The position numbers and the translations under genes were made by a program. Shown here in pieces: positions 7,554 to 15,808 of a stretch of DNA of 64,000 bases. The DNA is from Candidatus Thiothrix anitrata (GTDB taxonomy: Bacteria; Pseudomonadota; Gammaproteobacteria; Thiotrichales; Thiotrichaceae). The stretch is taken from positions 1,639,283-1,703,282 of the forward strand of contig NZ_CP072800.1 of the NCBI RefSeq assembly GCF_017901155.1, given 5' to 3'. The number at the start of each line of letters is the position of its first letter. Within the stretch, counting starts at the first letter, position 1. Below the pieces are notes generated by a model, which saw only the letters and a list, made by a program, of their open reading frames with translations, had not been told where the DNA came from and made no database searches.

Positions 7554-8998
7554 GCAGTGTGCCGGATGCGGCGAGTACCGCCAAAAAACAAAAGCTATTG
7601 TTGTTCGGAGGTGGAGCGGCGGTGTTCGCATTGCTGATCTTCATGATGTGGCTGGCAGATGAGCAACCTAAAGCCGATGCTGCACCGACAAGGGTGGGGA
7701 CGGTGCAGCAAGTCGAAGCCGCTGCCCGGAAAATCAGTGACGAAGAATTGTGGACAGCCAAGGCCGATGCTGCGTTACAGGCGATGCAACGTAACAACGA
7801 AAAAGCCATGCAGGAGATGGAGCAGCTCAAGCGCACCAACGAGGAATTGACCACGCAGCTTAAGGGTCAGCAAACCACTGTGGCGGAATTGCAGGAAGCT
7901 GCTGCCAAAACAGCCGCCTTACCCGCATTACCACCTGCCTCCGGCACTAATCCTGCCTTAGACAGCATTGTACCGCCGCTGCCTGCGGGTGCGGGTTTAC
8001 CACCGGGCATGGCAGGAATGCCCGCTGCTGACGGGATGCCGCCGATGCAGGCATTACCAGCACCCGACGTGGATGAAGGCATGGTGCATATTACGGTGGG
8101 TGAGCAAGCCGTGCCGGTGGATACCGTAACTACGGTAGGCGCACCGCCAAACCCCAACGGTGACAATCCCACCAAGCCGCTGGTTGCCCCTACTCGGATC
8201 GACATCGAGCAAACCGCCAGTACGCCGACGACGGGTGGTAGGCCATTACCGCAAAAACGCGAACGCCCCAAGGCAAAAACCTACATCCCGTCCGGTACGT
8301 TCTTTAAGGCGCAACTGGTGGCTTCACTGGATGCCCCCACCGGGGGTAACGCTGAACAAAATCCCCACCCGGTATTACTGATGGTGACGGATAACGCCAA
8401 TCTGCCGAACCGCTTCCGCTCCAAAGTCAAAGAATGTCACGTCATTGCCTCCGGGTACGGTGACATCTCGTCTGAACGGGTCAACCTGCGCACCGAACGA
8501 CTGTCGTGTGTGCTCAAAGACGGCACGGTGGTGGACACTAAACTGGATGCGTATGTCGCAGGCGAAGACGGTAAGGCAGGGCTGCGCGGTAATCTGGTAT
8601 CCAAGCAAGGTGCGTTGGTTGCCAATGCGATGTTGGCGGGGACATTAGGCGGTGTTGGGCAAGGTTTGGCGCAAGCCGCCACTACCGTGACCCAAACTGG
8701 CACGGGTGCTGTCACCTCGGTATCCCCGAATCAAGCCTTGGAGTTTGGGATGTACAGTGGATCGGGTACAGCCTTGAACAAACTGGCGGAATACTACATC
8801 AAGGCCGCTGAGAAGACCTTCCCGATTCTGGAAGTCGCAGCCGGTCGTGATGTGACCATTATTCTGTTATCCGGTTTGGACATTGAGGCCGACGCAGGCA
8901 GTGCCGGTGGACGTGAAGGCTTGACCAGCATTGTGACCGACGCTGACCGGCGACAGGCCAGTAAATCACTGCGCCGAGAGGAGGAAGCCGCATGGTAA
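7550..8998 (+). CDS. traB: TraB, core-complex protein (VirB10-like)
   Basis: 482 residues. N-terminal membrane anchor (about 15-37, LLLFGGGAAVFALLIFMMWL), a coiled coil (about 60-110), a Pro-rich linker (about 120-210), then the TrbI/VirB10 beta-barrel domain from IPSGTFFKAQLVASLDAPTG to GRDVTIILLSGLDIE. It spans the envelope and links the inner membrane to TraK/TraV. Its end overlaps the next gene by 7 nt. Confidence 0.88.
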   Translation: MSSVPDAASTAKKQKLLLFGGGAAVFALLIFMMWLADEQPKADAAPTRVGTVQQVEAAARKISDEELWTAKADAALQAMQRNNEKAMQEMEQLKRTNEELTTQLKGQQTTVAELQEAAAKTAALPALPPASGTNPALDSIVPPLPAGAGLPPGMAGMPAADGMPPMQALPAPDVDEGMVHITVGEQAVPVDTVTTVGAPPNPNGDNPTKPLVAPTRIDIEQTASTPTTGGRPLPQKRERPKAKTYIPSGTFFKAQLVASLDAPTGGNAEQNPHPVLLMVTDNANLPNRFRSKVKECHVIASGYGDISSERVNLRTERLSCVLKDGTVVDTKLDAYVAGEDGKAGLRGNLVSKQGALVANAMLAGTLGGVGQGLAQAATTVTQTGTGAVTSVSPNQALEFGMYSGSGTALNKLAEYYIKAAEKTFPILEVAAGRDVTIILLSGLDIEADAGSAGGREGLTSIVTDADRRQASKSLRREEEAAW

Positions 8999-9351
8999 TG
9001 CGACGGTTAAAGTCGATTCCACTCTACGTCTTGATTCCGCTGTTGGTATTCGTGCTGGCGTTGGGAGTGTTCATCAATCAAAAACTTATGTCTGACGTTG
9101 TACAAGCCAGCGTGGATGAAACCATTCGCGCCATGATTCCCGGTACGGACATTCAAGCCATTAACCCAACCCCGTTGGACGGGGTGTACGAAGTGGTGGC
9201 AGGCCAGAACATTTTCTACATGCAGCCGGGTAAGCCGTATTTACTGGTAGGACATTTGTTTGACCTCAGCACTGCCGAAGACCTGACTCAACTGAAAAAA
9301 AACCAACGGATACAACCCAATAATCCGACAACAACGGAGACAACCCCATGA
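8992..9351 (+). CDS. DsbC N-terminal-domain-only protein
   Basis: 119 residues with strong RBS GAGAGGAGG about 7 nt upstream. Signal anchor (LYVLIPLLVFVLALGVFI), then a domain ending VYEVVAGQNIFYMQPGKPYLLVGHLFDL. This matches the N-terminal dimerisation domain of DsbC/DsbG isomerases. The thioredoxin domain and CXXC are missing. F-type systems often carry a full DsbC here (as in SXT). It may act as a dimerisation partner or be a reduced relic. Confidence 0.65.
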   Translation: MVMRRLKSIPLYVLIPLLVFVLALGVFINQKLMSDVVQASVDETIRAMIPGTDIQAINPTPLDGVYEVVAGQNIFYMQPGKPYLLVGHLFDLSTAEDLTQLKKNQRIQPNNPTTTETTP

Positions 9352-9884
9352 TGATGAAGCCTTTCCCTCTGATCGTGATGTTACTGGGGGTGCTGTTGCT
9401 GTCCGGTTGCAGCACCAGCCCCAATTATGCGTGTGGTACACCGCAAGGCGGTAAATGCCAGTCGGTGTCTGACTCCTACCTCAGTGCTTTGGGTAAAAAG
9501 CTTAAAGGTAATGGAGCAACTACCAAGACGACCACCAGCGGCAAGCCTGCGGTTGAAGCTACGGCACGGGTAACACAATACATTCCCGAAGGCGTGGCGA
9601 TCCGCTCCCTACCGCAAGTGATGCGGGTATGGATTGCGCCGTGGGAAGACAATAACGGGGTATTTCACGACCAATCCTACAGCTATTTTGTGGCGGATGC
9701 CGGGGAATGGTCATTACGCGCCAATACCGAAAAAAGCCTGTATCCCAACGGCTACGCGCTGTTGGAGCGGCCTACCGATAAAACGGCTGCACCGGCTGAC
9801 AACAAGGCGGATGCCAAACCCAAGGCGGCGATGACCACGCAACAAGCGCAGGATCAAGCCCTTGATTTCATGGCGGGTGAGTAA
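9348..9884 (+). CDS. traV: TraV, conjugative transfer lipoprotein
   Basis: 178 residues. Lipobox LLLSGC (Cys about 24), then the TraV-type cysteine pattern NYACGTPQGGKCQSVSDSY. A later part includes IRSLPQVMRVWIAPWEDNNGVFHDQSYSY, usual for TraV of long form. It anchors the TraK/TraB core to the outer membrane. ATGA overlap upstream, TAATG overlap with traC. Confidence 0.88.
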   Translation: MMMKPFPLIVMLLGVLLLSGCSTSPNYACGTPQGGKCQSVSDSYLSALGKKLKGNGATTKTTTSGKPAVEATARVTQYIPEGVAIRSLPQVMRVWIAPWEDNNGVFHDQSYSYFVADAGEWSLRANTEKSLYPNGYALLERPTDKTAAPADNKADAKPKAAMTTQQAQDQALDFMAGE

Positions 9885-12418
9885 TGTTAGCCAAACTTGC
9901 TGAACTGATTACGCCTAAGAACCGGCGTTCCACCCCGGATGCCAATGTATTGCGCGGTGAACCACCACCGAGCATTGCGGTTTTTAGTGAGCATTTTAAA
10001 CGTTATGGCTTGGCGGATTTGCTGCATTACGAATCCTACGACCCAGAAACGCAGCTTTACCACAACAGCTTAAATGCCGCGTTTATTAACCCCAAGGAAC
10101 GCCCGAAAAGTTACGGTTTCATTTTAGAAATCCCGCCGTCGGCGGGTGCGAATGAGGAAATGGCTAAAATCCTGCTGGGGATGTTTAACCAGCAGTACCC
10201 GACTGGATCGACTATTCAATGCTGCTTGTACGCCTCCCCGGAAATTGCCGGGATGTGTCAGGCGTGGGTAGGTGCGCGGCAATCCGGCTCGATTTATGAG
10301 CGCATGTCACAACGCCGTGCCGATTACCTGTTAAAAGGTACACGCCGCTCCTTGTTTAAGGATTCCACCTACTTGGTGCGTGATTACCGCTGTACCTTCG
10401 CGCTGATGATGCCGGGTAATCCCGATGAGGGCGACATCAGTGACGCACTGTCATTGCGTGACAGTTTGATGGGGGTATTGCGTGCTGCCGGGTTTCCGGC
10501 ACGGGTCGTGGCTCCACCGGACTTGCTGGCATTGGTGGATGAGCTGGTGAGTCCTGCCCGTGAAGGTGACTTTAAGCATTTAAAGCCGCACTACGATGAG
10601 CACGTACCCTTGCGGGAGCAGGCGGTGTCCCGCGAGGTCAACCTGCAAATGAAGGAAGACGGCTTAGTGATCGGTGACAAGGCGGTACGTTGCCTGTCGG
10701 TCAATGGCTACCCTAAAGAATGGTCGCTGGCGATGATGAGTGACTTCATTGGGGATTTCTTCCAAGAAACCCTGCAAGTGCCGTGTGCGTTTGTGTCTAC
10801 CATCGGGATTCAGATACCCGACAGGGAGGCAATGCAGCGCATGGTGACGCTGAAGGCCAGTCGCGCTATTCAAACGGCGGATTCACCGATGGCGAAATTC
10901 CTGCCGGACTTGCTGAATCGGGGACGGGAATGGCGCAAAGTGCAAGACGATGTGGACTCCGGGATTTCCTTGGCGCGGGTATGGCACGGGGTCACGTTGT
11001 ACCCGCAGCTTGGACTCGCGGATCAAGCCGAAAACCAAGTCAAAAGTTTGTATCTGTCGAAGGGCTGGAAATTAGAGGTTGACCGCTTCTTACAAGTGCA
11101 ATCCTTCCTTGCCGGATTGCCGGGACGGTTTGACCCGCACTTAGCTCAAGATTTTGCCCAGTTCAAGCGGTTGCGCACCATTACCCAATTCAACGTGGTG
11201 AATACCATGCCGGTACTGGCGGAATGGTCGGGTACTGCATCACCGCTACTGATGTTGTCCGGGCGACGTGGGCAATTGATGTTCATTGACATGTTCGATA
11301 ATAACCAAGGTAACTACAACGGTGCAGTAGTGGCCTCCTCTGGTTCGGGCAAGTCGTTTTTCTTGAATGAGATCGTCAGTTCCGTGGTGGGTACGGGGGG
11401 ACGAGCGTGGATTATTGACGTAGGGCGTTCGTATGAGCGTACTTGTAAGTTGCTGGGTGGACAGTTTATTGAGTTTACTGAGAACGCCGGGATTAACATT
11501 AACCCGTTTAGCACCATCCGCGAGTTTGACGATGACGAGCTGACCATGCTCAAACAAATCGTGGCGCAAGCCATTGCCTCGGAAGGCGGGATTGATGACC
11601 TCTCCATGTCATGGATTGAGCAGGCGATTACCTCGGTATGGCAGGACAAAGGCAACACTGCCACCTTTACTGACATTGCCCAATTCCTACTGACCCACCC
11701 GGATCACCGCGCTAAGGACATGGGCGAAATCCTGTTCCCGTACACCAAAAATGGGGTTTACGGACGCTTCTTTGAAGGCAAATCCACTTTAACCTTCGAC
11801 AATGATTTGATCGTGCTGGAGTTGGAAGAACTCAAATCCAAGAAGGAACTACAGGGTATTGTGTTGTTAATCATCATGCTGCGTATCCAACAGGAAATGT
11901 ACCTCGGTGAGCGTAACCGCCGCAAAATCTGCGTGATTGATGAGGCGTGGGATTTAATGGGCGGTGGGCAAGCTACCAAGTTCATTGAAACCGGTTATCG
12001 CCGGGTACGTAAATACGGCGGGGCATTTCTAACCGCCACACAGGCGGTCAATGACTACTACAAAAACCCGGCAGCCCAAGCCGCGTGGGAAAACTCCGAT
12101 TGGGTATTCATGCTGCGGCAAAAAGACGAATCCATTGAACAACTCAAAGCCTCCGGGCGGTTCTCGGTCAGTGAGTATTTGGGGCGTTTGTTACGTTCCA
12201 TCCGCACCCGCCACGGCGAATATTCGGAAGTGTACATTCACATGCCCGGCGGCGGCGCAGTCGCTCGACTGATCGTCGATAGCTATACCGCTAAAGTGTA
12301 TTCCACCAAAGCCGAAGAAGTTCACGCGGTCAATCAATTGGTGGCACGCGGCTACTCGCTACCCGATGCGGTAGAGGAATTGGTACGTCAAGAAGAGGCA
12401 AGCAAGCATGGACATTAA
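9884..12418 (+). CDS. traC: TraC, F-type conjugation ATPase (VirB4-like)
   Basis: 844 residues, normal for TraC. N-terminal TraC_F domain, then P-loop SSGSGKSFF (about residue 488) followed by RAWIIDVGRSYERTCKLL, and Walker B KICVIDEAWDLM (about 683). Later motifs GGAFLTATQAVNDYY and VFMLRQKDE fit the VirB4/TraC family. It is the cytoplasmic ATPase powering pilus assembly. The 3' end overlaps the next gene by 11 nt. Confidence 0.95.
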   Translation: MLAKLAELITPKNRRSTPDANVLRGEPPPSIAVFSEHFKRYGLADLLHYESYDPETQLYHNSLNAAFINPKERPKSYGFILEIPPSAGANEEMAKILLGMFNQQYPTGSTIQCCLYASPEIAGMCQAWVGARQSGSIYERMSQRRADYLLKGTRRSLFKDSTYLVRDYRCTFALMMPGNPDEGDISDALSLRDSLMGVLRAAGFPARVVAPPDLLALVDELVSPAREGDFKHLKPHYDEHVPLREQAVSREVNLQMKEDGLVIGDKAVRCLSVNGYPKEWSLAMMSDFIGDFFQETLQVPCAFVSTIGIQIPDREAMQRMVTLKASRAIQTADSPMAKFLPDLLNRGREWRKVQDDVDSGISLARVWHGVTLYPQLGLADQAENQVKSLYLSKGWKLEVDRFLQVQSFLAGLPGRFDPHLAQDFAQFKRLRTITQFNVVNTMPVLAEWSGTASPLLMLSGRRGQLMFIDMFDNNQGNYNGAVVASSGSGKSFFLNEIVSSVVGTGGRAWIIDVGRSYERTCKLLGGQFIEFTENAGININPFSTIREFDDDELTMLKQIVAQAIASEGGIDDLSMSWIEQAITSVWQDKGNTATFTDIAQFLLTHPDHRAKDMGEILFPYTKNGVYGRFFEGKSTLTFDNDLIVLELEELKSKKELQGIVLLIIMLRIQQEMYLGERNRRKICVIDEAWDLMGGGQATKFIETGYRRVRKYGGAFLTATQAVNDYYKNPAAQAAWENSDWVFMLRQKDESIEQLKASGRFSVSEYLGRLLRSIRTRHGEYSEVYIHMPGGGAVARLIVDSYTAKVYSTKAEEVHAVNQLVARGYSLPDAVEELVRQEEASKHGH

Positions 12419-13028
12419 CGATAACGGTACACAAGACACCGGCACGCAGCAGCGCAATACCTACATTACGATGGGCAAACGTAGTAAGCAAGGTTGGCTG
12501 GATGCTGCACTGCCACTGCTATGGGGAGCCATTGCCGCCACCGCCGTGGTGCTGGTGTCGCAGGTGTTTTTTAAACCTGCCACGACACCAGCAGTCAAAT
12601 TGGCAACGGCGGATATTGCCAAAATCATGCAGGAATTTAACGAGCGGGTACTGCGTGATCCTAATAATCCCAATGCGGTGAATTACGCACTGGAAGAGTC
12701 AGCGCGTGCTGCGAACCAACTTGACCCGCTGATGAAACACCTTGTTACTGAGATACACCCCGGCTATACCCTGATTCAGCCGCAAGCACTGGCGTATCAC
12801 AGTGACACGATCCCGGATTTCACCGACGAGTTACGGGTGTTGTTGCTCAAGCGTACTGGCAAATTCAACAAGCTGGAGGATGTGCCCGTACCTGCTATGC
12901 CTACCGCAGATCAGGCGACGAACCCAGTCCCGCTGACAGCACCGCAGGCTGTACCAGCAACGCCAGATACCCCTTTATTGCCTTTGAACCCGGTAAAAGA
13001 CAGTGATGCTGGCACAGACCCTCAATAA
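12408..13028 (+). CDS. TrbI-like inner-membrane protein
   Basis: 206 residues. Transmembrane helix about 35-52 (LPLLWGAIAATAVVLVSQVFF), then a helical periplasmic segment with VKLATADIAKIMQEFNERVL and a Pro-rich tail. F trbI follows traC and encodes a 128-aa inner-membrane protein with the same plan; the label rests on position and layout. The tail (about 60 aa) is longer than usual. Overlaps both neighbours. Confidence 0.5.
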   Translation: MDINDNGTQDTGTQQRNTYITMGKRSKQGWLDAALPLLWGAIAATAVVLVSQVFFKPATTPAVKLATADIAKIMQEFNERVLRDPNNPNAVNYALEESARAANQLDPLMKHLVTEIHPGYTLIQPQALAYHSDTIPDFTDELRVLLLKRTGKFNKLEDVPVPAMPTADQATNPVPLTAPQAVPATPDTPLLPLNPVKDSDAGTDPQ

Positions 13029-13542
13029 CCCGACACCGGCTACAACAGCCCGTTGGCACAAGGCACGGCGGTTACGCAATTACCTGCTATTAAGCGTGGT
13101 GGTGGGTAGCGTGTGGGGCTATGCCTTGCTGTGGGTGATTGCCCATTACCGGTTTGCCGGTAATGAAACCGACAGCCTGCCCGATGCGTTTTTTATTGTG
13201 GCACTGGGTCAGCATGTACCGCAGCGCGGCGAGTTATTGCCATTTAGGGTGGGAGCCAGCGTGCGCCACTATCCCACCGGCATGATCTTCATTAAGCAGG
13301 TCGTGGGAATGCCGGGGGATGCCTTGGTATGGCAGGGTGACACCGCGTATGTTGGTGGGCAGCGTGTGGGAGTGGCGCGTTCACATACGCCCACAGGTGA
13401 GGCATTGGCACGTACCCCAGCAGGGGTGATTCCGGCTGAGCATTATTTTGTGGCAACGTCACACCCGGACTCTTACGACAGCCGCTATCAGGATGTTGGC
13501 TTGGTGAGTGCGGCACAGATTGCAGGACGGGTGCTATGGTAA
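13006..13542 (+). CDS. S26 signal-peptidase-like protein (TraF/TrhF type)
   Basis: 178 residues from ATG 13006 (GTG 13003 possible). Transmembrane segment about 25-43. Catalytic Ser is probably in ETDSLPDAFF and the general-base Lys in IFIKQVVGMPGD; the C-terminus has SYDSRYQDVGLV, as in S26 peptidases of conjugative elements. In RP4, TraF of this family cleaves and cyclises the pilin; R27 TrhF is similar. Here it could process the long leaders of the two TraA-like propilins. Confidence 0.8.
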   Translation: MLAQTLNNPTPATTARWHKARRLRNYLLLSVVVGSVWGYALLWVIAHYRFAGNETDSLPDAFFIVALGQHVPQRGELLPFRVGASVRHYPTGMIFIKQVVGMPGDALVWQGDTAYVGGQRVGVARSHTPTGEALARTPAGVIPAEHYFVATSHPDSYDSRYQDVGLVSAAQIAGRVLW

Positions 13543-14357
13543 AGCCTTTGGCAACGTATCGCCTCGCTTTGTTACGTCTGGCACTGCTGGTAGTGGTCGG
13601 TGGATGGAGCGCACCCACACTGGCAGCGGCGCAATGGTACGACGACAAGGAACGTGGTTGGTTCTGGCGGGAACTACCGCCAATACAGCCAGACGTTAAA
13701 CCACCGGAAGAACCCGTGCCTGTGCCTACTGCACTACCCGCAGCAATACCGCAGACACCCACGGCAACGCAACGCATGGAAACTGTGCGTGCCGAACTGG
13801 AAGAGGCCAAGAATGCCGCCATTTTATCGCCAACCCCGGAGAACCTGACAAAGTACCTGACTTTGCAGGAGCAGACCATGAACCAAGCCATGTTGTTTAC
13901 CGATATGTGGCAACGGGTGCGCTGGTCAAATCCGACGCTGGATTACTCATTCATTCATCCGACCGCAGCCGGTGGGGTGCGGGTAGACCGCCAGCTTACC
14001 CGTGACCAAGAAAAGGCAGCGGTACAGGCAGTGGCTAAAGACAACGGTTTGTTTTTCTTCTTCAAGCGCAATTGCCCGTTTTGTGATGAACAAGGGCGTA
14101 TTTTGCAGGCATTAGCCAGCGAATACCGCATGACGATCATGCCGATCTCGCTGGATGGCGCAACCAACCCGTATTTTCCGAACGCCAAGCCGGATAACGG
14201 GATTGCTGCGAAGATGGGGGTTCAGGATGCACCCGCGCTATTCATTGTTAATCCTGACACCAAAGAATCCTTACCGTTGGGTTACGGGGTCATCTCGCTG
14301 GATGAAATCGAAACCCGTATCCGCCGTTTACTGACCATGCCGCCGGGAGTGTACTGA
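13536..14357 (+). CDS. traF: TraF, pilus assembly protein with thioredoxin fold
   Basis: 273 residues with N-terminal signal (LLRLALLVVVGGWSAPTLAA). Family features: WYDDKERGWFWREL near the N-terminus, and a C-terminal thioredoxin-like domain with FFFFKRNCPFCDEQGRIL and APALFIVNPD. F TraF lacks the CXXC, whereas this copy keeps CPFC, so it could be a redox enzyme. Periplasmic; works with TraH, TraN and TraG in pilus extension. Overlaps traH by 1 nt. Confidence 0.85.
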   Translation: MVKPLATYRLALLRLALLVVVGGWSAPTLAAAQWYDDKERGWFWRELPPIQPDVKPPEEPVPVPTALPAAIPQTPTATQRMETVRAELEEAKNAAILSPTPENLTKYLTLQEQTMNQAMLFTDMWQRVRWSNPTLDYSFIHPTAAGGVRVDRQLTRDQEKAAVQAVAKDNGLFFFFKRNCPFCDEQGRILQALASEYRMTIMPISLDGATNPYFPNAKPDNGIAAKMGVQDAPALFIVNPDTKESLPLGYGVISLDEIETRIRRLLTMPPGVY

Positions 14358-15796
14358 TGCACCGTCTTATCCGTTTCATGATCCGCTCGTTACTGGTGTC
14401 ACTGTGGTTACTGGTGGCGGTTAACCCGGTACACGCCTCTTTAGAAGACCGGTTAAATGAATATTACGGCTCGTTAGGCGGCGGTGCGTCGATCTCGCCC
14501 AGTGCCATGTACCAAGGGCAATCAGCTAACCACTTCTCCGGTGGTGGTATCCGTATCCGTACCCCGGTCAACAATTACCAGCTCATGAGCTTCCAAGCCC
14601 CGAAGCTGCAATACGGTTGTGGCGGGATTGATGCGTTCCTTGGCGGGTTTAGCTTTATCAACAAAGAGCAACTGGTCGCAATGGCGCGGCAAATCGGCTC
14701 CACTGCCGTATCCACCGCGTTTTATCTGGCATTGGACTCTATGTCACCACAACTCTCCGGCCTCATGAAACGCTTGCAGGAATGGGCTAACAAAGCCAAT
14801 CAGTTCAATATTAACTCGTGTGAGGCAGGCACGCGCATGGGTGCTGCCATGTGGCGCGGCCTTGGTGGTGACAAGCAAAAATTCTGTGAGCGTGCAAACA
14901 CCGGTAAGGGCGTGCTTGCGGATGAATTCACCTCGCGCATGGTGTGTAATGATTCGGGCTGGGATTTCTCCTTTTTGCCGGGTACAAATAAAAATGACGA
15001 TGACCGCAAAATAAAAGAAATGGCGGCAGGCAATATTGTGTGGCGTGCGCTCAAGGGTGCAGGTATCAAGGACAACAACCTTGCCGAACTGATTATGTCG
15101 ATTACTGGCACGATCATTATCCCAGAAGGGCACTCCAACGACCCTCCCAAGCCGCGAGTGATCACCGCTACCATTACCTATGACCAATTCCTGCGAGGTG
15201 ACACCAACTTCATCATGATGCGGTGCGATAACAACGATAAGTGCATGGGTGTTAGCCAGCAACAGTACACCAACAGCAAGATGTTGTCGCAATTGCGGGA
15301 ACGGGTCAGGCTAGGTATTGACCATGTGGTGAAGGCCGTGGCTGATCCCAGTATGAATATTGCCAATTGCACCACCTGTCCCAATGCGGGGGATGCCCTC
15401 ACCGTGATTGAACTCAGTGAATACCCGATCTTTGCGATGCTGCAAGCCGAATACGATGCCGGGATGCAGGGTTCGCTCATCGCCAACGAGTACCGGGAAT
15501 TGTTAGCCAAAGAAATCGCCTACCGGTTCTTTGCCAAAGCCGCTACCCCTTTACTGACCGCGTTAGCCAACGACGGTGAGGCTGTCTCAGGAACGGAAGA
15601 CATGCGTGCGGAACTCGCAGCAAACCTGCGGCACATTCTGGAATCCTCACAAAACGAGCTGAATGCTGAACAGCAGCGCAAGGGTGGCCTTAACAACATT
15701 ATCGGGGTTTACATGCAAATGAAAAAGATGGCGACAGCCCGTTATGCACCGTCGCTGACGCAACGGCTACGTTTAGCGCAAGTGTTGCGTCGTTAA
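14357..15796 (+). CDS. traH: TraH, pilus assembly protein
   Basis: 479 residues, close to F TraH (458). Signal peptide SLWLLVAVNPVHA. Conserved segments are SPSAMYQGQSANHFSGGGI, YGCGGIDAFLGGFSFINKEQ and NINSCEAGTRMG. Periplasmic/outer-membrane protein for pilus retraction and assembly. The order traF-traH-traG is canonical. Confidence 0.92.
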   Translation: MHRLIRFMIRSLLVSLWLLVAVNPVHASLEDRLNEYYGSLGGGASISPSAMYQGQSANHFSGGGIRIRTPVNNYQLMSFQAPKLQYGCGGIDAFLGGFSFINKEQLVAMARQIGSTAVSTAFYLALDSMSPQLSGLMKRLQEWANKANQFNINSCEAGTRMGAAMWRGLGGDKQKFCERANTGKGVLADEFTSRMVCNDSGWDFSFLPGTNKNDDDRKIKEMAAGNIVWRALKGAGIKDNNLAELIMSITGTIIIPEGHSNDPPKPRVITATITYDQFLRGDTNFIMMRCDNNDKCMGVSQQQYTNSKMLSQLRERVRLGIDHVVKAVADPSMNIANCTTCPNAGDALTVIELSEYPIFAMLQAEYDAGMQGSLIANEYRELLAKEIAYRFFAKAATPLLTALANDGEAVSGTEDMRAELAANLRHILESSQNELNAEQQRKGGLNNIIGVYMQMKKMATARYAPSLTQRLRLAQVLRR

Positions 15797-15808
15797 GGGA
15801 GTAAAAGC

